64,000 nt of DNA, taken from positions 113,502 through 177,501 of the forward strand of contig NZ_JBHUPT010000029.1 in the NCBI RefSeq assembly GCF_049056525.1, written 5' to 3'. The stretch's first letter is position 1; each line of letters starts with the position of its first letter. Source of the DNA: Leisingera coralii. Its GTDB lineage: Bacteria > Pseudomonadota > Alphaproteobacteria > Rhodobacterales > Rhodobacteraceae. This document shows, piece by piece, positions 59,708 through 64,000 of this stretch. Under the pieces are notes generated by a model. The model did no database searches. It worked only from the letters and a program-made list of their open reading frames with translations, and was not told the DNA's origin. The position numbers and the translations under genes were made by a program.

Positions 59708-61600
59708 TCAGAAGTCCTGCCACAGATCCCTGGCGGCGTTGCCTTCTGCCACCGCGGCCGGCTGCGGCGTGGCCTCGATGTCCCAGCTGCTGGGGCCGTG
59801 CGCGGTCGGTGCTGCCGCCTGTGCCGGGGCAGTCCTCGCCGGGGCGGCCGCGCGGGTGCCGGGGATCTTGAAGTGGGCGACCAGACCGGTCAGCCTGGTG
59901 GCATCCTCCTTCAGCAGCTGGCCGGCTGCGGTGGATTCTTCGACCATGGCTGCGTTCTGCTGGGTCACCTGGTCCAGCTGGGTCACGCCCGTGTTGATCT
60001 CGGCCAGGCCGGTCGACTGTTCCGCGGCGCCTTCGGCGATGCCGGACACCAGCTCGGAGATATGACTGACCTGCGACACGATGCTTTGCAGCGCCTCGCC
60101 CGCCTTGCCGACCAGCTCCACGCCGCGTTCGACCTGGCCGGTGCTGTTGCTGATCAGGGTCTTGATTTCCATCGCCGCGTCCGAGGAGCGCTGCGCCAGC
60201 GCCCGCACTTCCGAGGCCACCACCGCAAAGCCGCGGCCCGCTTCACCTGCCCGTGCCGCTTCGACGCCCGCGTTCAGGGCCAGCAGGTTGGTCTGGAAGG
60301 CGATGTCGTCAATCACCCCGATGATCTGCGAGATCTGGCTGGAGGACTGCTCGATCTCGGTCATCGCGGTGACCGCGCTTTGCACCACTTCGCCGCTGGT
60401 TTCGGCCTCGCGCTTGGCGTCCTCCATCGTCGCCTCGACGCTGCGGGCGCCCTCGGCGGCGGATTTCACCGAGGCGGTCAGCTCATCCAGCGCGGCGGCG
60501 GTCTGCTCCAGGGTTGCAGCCTGGCTTTCGGTGCGGTGCGACAGGTCATCGGAGGCCTGGCTGATCTCGCCCGCGCCGCTGCGGATGCTGTCAGCCGCGG
60601 CAATCACCTGCTCCACGGTCTGGCTGAGGGTTTGCGCGGTGCTGTTGAAGTCGCGGCGCAGCTGCTCGTATTCAGCCGGGAAGGTTTCGGTGATCTGGGC
60701 GGTCAGATCGCCCTGCGACAGGTCCGAAAGCTTGCTGCTGAGCACCTCCACCACGCTGCTGCGGGTGGCGTCGAGCTGCTGCTGCTCCTGCTCCATGTCC
60801 TGCTGCCGGATCAGCGCCTGGCGGAACACGTCCACCGCCCGGGCAATTTCGCCCAGTTCGCTGCGCGCGCCGGATGAGGGGATACCGCTTTCGGTGTCGC
60901 CATCCGCCAGTGCGGTCATCCGGTTCTTCAGTCCGTTCAGCGGGGCGGTGACGCTGCGGGTGATGAAGAAGGCCGCCGCAGCCAGCAGCAGCAGGCCGCC
61001 GCCGAGAACCGCCAGCGACTTGTTGCGCATGGCCGCAACATCCGCTTCGATATCAGAGACATAGGCGCCGGTGCCGACAATCCAGCCGAATGGCTCGAAG
61101 ACCTGCACATAGCCGACCTTTGCCTCGATCACCTCGGAGCCCGGCTTTTTGAAGTAATAGGTCAGCTCGCCCGCGCCTTTGGAGGCCGCGATCTTCTCCA
61201 GCTCCTGGAACACCTTGATGCCGGTCACATCCTCAAAGGCACCCTGGTTGGTGCCGACCCAGTCCGGCACCGTGGGATGCGCCTGAACCACCAGGTCGTG
61301 GTCGAAGACAAACACATAGCCGGACTCGCCAAAGCGCAGCGCCGTCAGCCGCTCGCGGCCGATGTCGAGGGCCTGTTCCGGTGTGAACCGCCCGGTCCTG
61401 GTTCCTTCATCCAGGTCGCGCAGCAGGCTGACCGCCGCGTCGGTGACATTGTGCAGCTCCTTGTAGCGCATCTCGTAGGCGTTGTTCACGGCCTGGTTCA
61501 GCATCACGAAAGTGAGCACAGCAGTCAATCCAAGCGCGAGCAGCGTCAGGGAATAGATGCGGACGGGCAGACGGTAGAGAAAAGCGGGTATTCGGGGCAT
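59708..61600 (-). CDS. Methyl-accepting chemotaxis protein, sCache sensor (copy 1)
   Basis: The 630-residue receptor has two membrane helices (about 12-34 and 194-214) around a periplasmic single-Cache domain ('FGESGYVFVFDHDLVVQAHPTVPDWVGTN', 'FEPFGWIVGTGAYVSDIEADV'), a HAMP domain ('RSVTAPLNGLKNRMTALADGD') and a long signalling coiled coil with the invariant tip 'IIGVIDDIAFQTNLLALNAGVEAARAGEAGRGFAVVASEVR'. The chain ends in 'LWQDF', which fits the x-W-x-x-F pentapeptide that tethers CheR/CheB. Its ligand is unknown; sCache domains often bind carboxylic acids. A paralogue lies just upstream. No che genes are nearby. Confidence 0.94.
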   Translation of the reverse strand: MPRIPAFLYRLPVRIYSLTLLALGLTAVLTFVMLNQAVNNAYEMRYKELHNVTDAAVSLLRDLDEGTRTGRFTPEQALDIGRERLTALRFGESGYVFVFDHDLVVQAHPTVPDWVGTNQGAFEDVTGIKVFQELEKIAASKGAGELTYYFKKPGSEVIEAKVGYVQVFEPFGWIVGTGAYVSDIEADVAAMRNKSLAVLGGGLLLLAAAAFFITRSVTAPLNGLKNRMTALADGDTESGIPSSGARSELGEIARAVDVFRQALIRQQDMEQEQQQLDATRSSVVEVLSSKLSDLSQGDLTAQITETFPAEYEQLRRDFNSTAQTLSQTVEQVIAAADSIRSGAGEISQASDDLSHRTESQAATLEQTAAALDELTASVKSAAEGARSVEATMEDAKREAETSGEVVQSAVTAMTEIEQSSSQISQIIGVIDDIAFQTNLLALNAGVEAARAGEAGRGFAVVASEVRALAQRSSDAAMEIKTLISNSTGQVERGVELVGKAGEALQSIVSQVSHISELVSGIAEGAAEQSTGLAEINTGVTQLDQVTQQNAAMVEESTAAGQLLKEDATRLTGLVAHFKIPGTRAAAPARTAPAQAAAPTAHGPSSWDIEATPQPAAVAEGNAARDLWQDF

Positions 61601-61735
61601 ATTTGCAGAGCCTTCATTGCAGGTCTATTGCCGACCTGTTTAGGAGGCAGTCTCTAACAAACCCCTACCCTGCAAGGACCTGCCGGAGTTTTGATGCCGG
61701 TTTTCCGGAAGTTTTTGCCGCATTTTGAATGGAAT
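61601..61735 (-). promoter_or_regulatory. Duplicated upstream region of chemoreceptor 1
   Basis: Reading on the minus strand, this region shares long stretches with the region upstream of the second receptor: CAAAATGCGG, CCGGAAAAC, GTTTGTTAGAGACTGC and CAATAGACCTGCAATGAAGG (63,736-63,870). Conservation of the leader indicates that promoter and leader were duplicated along with the gene. Confidence 0.6.
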
Positions 61736-61779
61736 GCCGCACAGGCGCCCCTTGGGCCGCGGTCTGGCCCAATGCAACG

Positions 61780-61811
61780 GAAAACACCCGGAGGAACCCC
61801 CGGGTGTTTTC
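61780..61811 (-). terminator. Terminator of chemoreceptor 2
   Basis: GAAAACACCCGG (61780-61791) pairs with CCGGGTGTTTTC (61800-61811) around 8 bases. On the minus strand the stem ends in GTTTTCC, directly beyond the stop at 61834, so the two receptors are separate transcription units. Confidence 0.75.
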
Positions 61812-61833
61812 TCGTCTCGGTTGTCGCCAGGGA

Positions 61834-63735
61834 TCAGAAATCCTGCCACAGGTCCCTGGCGGCATTGCCTTCTGCCACCGCGGCCGGCTGCGGCTTGGCC
61901 TCGATGCCCCAGCTGCTGGGGCCATGCGCGGTCGGTGCCGGGGCGGCCTGTGCCGGAGACGCAGCGGCCTGAGCCGGGGCGGCCGCGCGGGTGCCGGGGA
62001 TCTTGAAGTGGGCGACCAGCCCGGTCAGCCTGGTGGCATCCTCCTCGAGCATCTGGCCGGCTGCAGTGGCTTCCTCCACCATGGCCGCGTTCTGCTGGGT
62101 CACCTTGTCCAGCTGGGTGACGCCGGTGTTAATCTCGGCCAGGCCGGTCGACTGTTCGGCGGCGCCCTCGGCAATGCCGGACACCAGCCCGGAGATATGG
62201 CTGACCTGCGACACGATGCTTTGCAGCGCTTCGCCCGCCTTGCCAACCAGTTCCACGCCGCGCTCGACCTGGCCGGAGCTGTTGCTGATCAGGGTCTTGA
62301 TCTCCATCGCCGCGTCCGAGGACCGCTGCGCCAGCGCCCGCACTTCCGAGGCCACCACCGCAAAGCCGCGGCCCGCTTCACCTGCCCGTGCCGCTTCGAC
62401 GCCTGCGTTCAGGGCCAGCAGGTTGGTCTGGAAGGCGATGTCGTCGATCACCCCGATGATCTGCGAGATCTGGCTGGAGGACTGTTCGATCTCGGTCATC
62501 GCGGAGACCGCGCTTTGCACCACTTCGCCGCTGGTTTCGGCCTCGTGCCTGGCGTCCTCCATCGTTGCCTCGACGCTGCGGGCGCCCTCGGCGGCGGATT
62601 TCACCGAGGCGGTCAGCTCATCCAGCGCCGCGGCGGTCTGCTCCAGGGTTGCAGCCTGGCTTTCTGTGCGGTGGGACAGGTCTTTCGACGCCTGGCTGAT
62701 CTCGCCCGCGCCGCTGCGGATACTGCCGGCCGCGGCGATCACCTGCTCGACGGTAGCGCTCAGATTCCTGGCGGAGGTGTTGAAGTCCTGGCGCAGCTGT
62801 TCATAGTCCTTGGGGAAGGCTTCGGTGATCTGCACCGTCAGATCACCCTGCGACAGAGCGGACAATTTGCCGCTGAGCGCCGACACCACCTTGCTGCGCT
62901 TCTCGTCGAGTTCCTTCTGCGCCGCCTCCAGTTCCTGCTGGCGGATCAAGGACTTCCGGAACACGTCCAGGGTCCGGGCCATGTCGCCGATTTCGCTCTT
63001 GTTGGTGGTGGCCGGAATGGCGCTGTCGGTGTCCCCGTCGGCCATCGACTGCATGCGCCCGCGCAAGGCGCTCACCGGTCCGGTGACACTGCGGGTGATC
63101 AGGGTTGCCCCCACCATCAGCACCGCCAGGGTCACGAGCAGCGCGGTCGCGGTTGTGATGATGTTCTGCCGCACGTTGGCCTCGATATCCGAAACATAGG
63201 CACCGGTGCCGACGATCCAGCCCCAGGGTTCGTAGACCCGGATGTAACCCATCTTGGCCTCGATCACGCCGGTGCTTGCGTTGGCGAAATGATAGATCAG
63301 CGAGCCCTGGCCCTCGGCCTTGGCGATCTTGAGCATTTCCTGATAAATCTTGACGCCGTTTTCATCGGTCAAATCGGGCTGGCGGGTGCCCACCCACTCC
63401 GGCAGAAAGGCATTTGCGGTGATCACCAGATCAAAATCAAAGGCGTGAAAATCACCCGCGGTGCCGAATCTCAAACTGTCGAGCGTTGCGCGCCCCATCT
63501 CACGCGCCGTTGCCTCGTCCAGTTGGCCCGCCTCGACCTGATTTTGCAATTCGTCCAGTTGGCTGAAGGCCAGATCGGTAATCTGGTGCAGTTCGCGTTC
63601 GCGGCTGGCGTATTCGGCGGAATTTGCCCGGATCAGCAGGAAAGCTGTCAGCATGGCAAACAACAGAACGGCCAAAGCAGCCAGAGCGTAGATCCGGACG
63701 GGCAGACGGTAGAGAAAAGCAGGAATTCGGGACAT
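61834..63735 (-). CDS. Methyl-accepting chemotaxis protein, sCache sensor (copy 2)
   Basis: This 633-residue receptor has the layout of copy 1: first membrane helix after 'IPAFLYRLPVRIY', a periplasmic sCache domain ('FGTAGDFHAFDFDLVITANAFLPEWVGTRQ', 'YEPWGWIVGTGAYVSDIEANV'), HAMP, and a signalling domain nearly identical to copy 1. The end is also 'DLWQDF'. The sensor domain is much less conserved, so it probably recognises a different ligand. An in-frame ATG lies six codons upstream (63753), but the matching position in copy 1 is out of frame, so ATG 63735 is preferred. Confidence 0.93.
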   Translation of the reverse strand: MSRIPAFLYRLPVRIYALAALAVLLFAMLTAFLLIRANSAEYASRERELHQITDLAFSQLDELQNQVEAGQLDEATAREMGRATLDSLRFGTAGDFHAFDFDLVITANAFLPEWVGTRQPDLTDENGVKIYQEMLKIAKAEGQGSLIYHFANASTGVIEAKMGYIRVYEPWGWIVGTGAYVSDIEANVRQNIITTATALLVTLAVLMVGATLITRSVTGPVSALRGRMQSMADGDTDSAIPATTNKSEIGDMARTLDVFRKSLIRQQELEAAQKELDEKRSKVVSALSGKLSALSQGDLTVQITEAFPKDYEQLRQDFNTSARNLSATVEQVIAAAGSIRSGAGEISQASKDLSHRTESQAATLEQTAAALDELTASVKSAAEGARSVEATMEDARHEAETSGEVVQSAVSAMTEIEQSSSQISQIIGVIDDIAFQTNLLALNAGVEAARAGEAGRGFAVVASEVRALAQRSSDAAMEIKTLISNSSGQVERGVELVGKAGEALQSIVSQVSHISGLVSGIAEGAAEQSTGLAEINTGVTQLDKVTQQNAAMVEEATAAGQMLEEDATRLTGLVAHFKIPGTRAAAPAQAAASPAQAAPAPTAHGPSSWGIEAKPQPAAVAEGNAARDLWQDF

Positions 63736-63870
63736 ATTCAGCAGAGCCTTCATTGCAGGTCTATTGCTGGCCAGTTTTAGAATGCAGTCTCTAACAAACT
63801 CCTACTCCGCGTCGCCGGGACCGGTGCTTTACCGCCTGTTTTCCGGGGAGTTACCGCATTTTGCGAGGTC
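63736..63870 (-). promoter_or_regulatory. Duplicated upstream region of chemoreceptor 2
   Basis: This is the counterpart of the leader at 61,601-61,735, with the same blocks GTTTGTTAGAGACTGC and CAATAGACCTGCAATGAAGG before the start. The blocks are separated by diverged stretches of equal length. Both receptors are probably controlled by the same promoter type. Confidence 0.6.
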
Positions 63871-63944
63871 AGCGTCCATGGGCCTTTGCAGCCGGCCTTC
63901 CGGCGCGGATTATCCGGCTTGCGGCTTCAGCAACCAGGCTTTGC

Positions 63945-63992
63945 AAACGCAGAACCGCCGCTGGCGTTATGCGCAGCGGCGGTTTTGCGTTT
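63945..63992. terminator. Long hairpin at the right end of the window
   Basis: AAACGCAGAACCGCCGCTG (63945-63963) pairs with 63974-63992 at 18 of 19 positions, the exception being a G-T pair, around a 10-base loop. A/T-rich ends on both sides would allow termination in either direction. The gene it serves lies beyond the window. Confidence 0.75.
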
Positions 63993-64000
63993 GGTCATCG

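Noticed and set aside
57354..59723. A 789-codon minus-strand open frame opposite icd
   Set aside because: Antisense shadow of a strongly conserved enzyme, no domain recognised.

Overview
The window looks like chromosomal DNA of a marine alphaproteobacterium of the Roseobacter group (family Rhodobacteraceae, Leisingera/Phaeobacter/Ruegeria-like). The reasons are the high G+C content, the short adenosylcobalamin-dependent ribonucleotide reductase next to a DUF1489 gene, the hisS-hisZ-hisG cluster with a short-form HisG, the monomeric NADP-isocitrate dehydrogenase, and short palindromic intergenic elements of a kind I associate with these genomes. No rRNA, tRNA, CRISPR array, transposase or phage gene was seen.

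Positions 1-16,000 form an accessory redox/stress and efflux region whose G+C looks lower by eye than the rest. It holds a partial antibiotic-biosynthesis-type monooxygenase, a Tat-exported flavodoxin, an SDR epimerase, an AraC regulator, two YcaC-like isochorismatase hydrolases, a truncated hemoglobin, WrbA, a luciferase-domain protein, an EmrB/EmrA-like efflux pair, two divergently placed LysR regulators, an F420-reductase-like dehydrogenase, a second MFS exporter, an NmrA-like protein and an exported epoxide hydrolase. The gene content suggests defence against quinones, epoxides or other reactive small molecules; that role is inferred.

Positions 16,200-28,100 are housekeeping: nrdJ, behind a candidate tandem NrdR operator, DUF1489, hisS-hisZ-hisG, slyX, and dnaE. 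Between slyX and dnaE sits an orphan HisKA_2-type histidine kinase whose N-terminal membrane domain keeps the diagnostic residues of plant ethylene receptors. I consider this the most interesting single gene in the window.

Positions 28,400-38,200 are one purine module: xdhA-xdhB-xdhC run without gaps into a BmpA-type ABC importer (ATPase, permease, permease, binding protein) that ends at a clear terminator. A small unknown gene is wedged between the two permease genes, and xdhA carries a palindromic intergenic-type element inside its coding frame.

Positions 38,300-57,100 are mixed metabolic genes: VOC proteins (one fused to membrane helices), a membrane-fusion protein pair, an aldo/keto reductase, a D-arginine-dehydrogenase-like flavoprotein, two small methyltransferases, a frameshifted carboxymuconolactone-decarboxylase gene beside a diverged paralogue, an HD-domain protein, a large dimethylglycine-dehydrogenase-like flavoprotein, an FAD-linked 2-hydroxyacid oxidase, gamma-glutamyltransferase, a 2-hydroxyacid dehydrogenase and an exported SH3 protein. 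Positions 57,400-64,000 carry monomeric isocitrate dehydrogenase and two tandem chemoreceptors. The receptors have nearly identical signalling halves, duplicated upstream regions and identical C-terminal CheR/CheB-docking-like tails.
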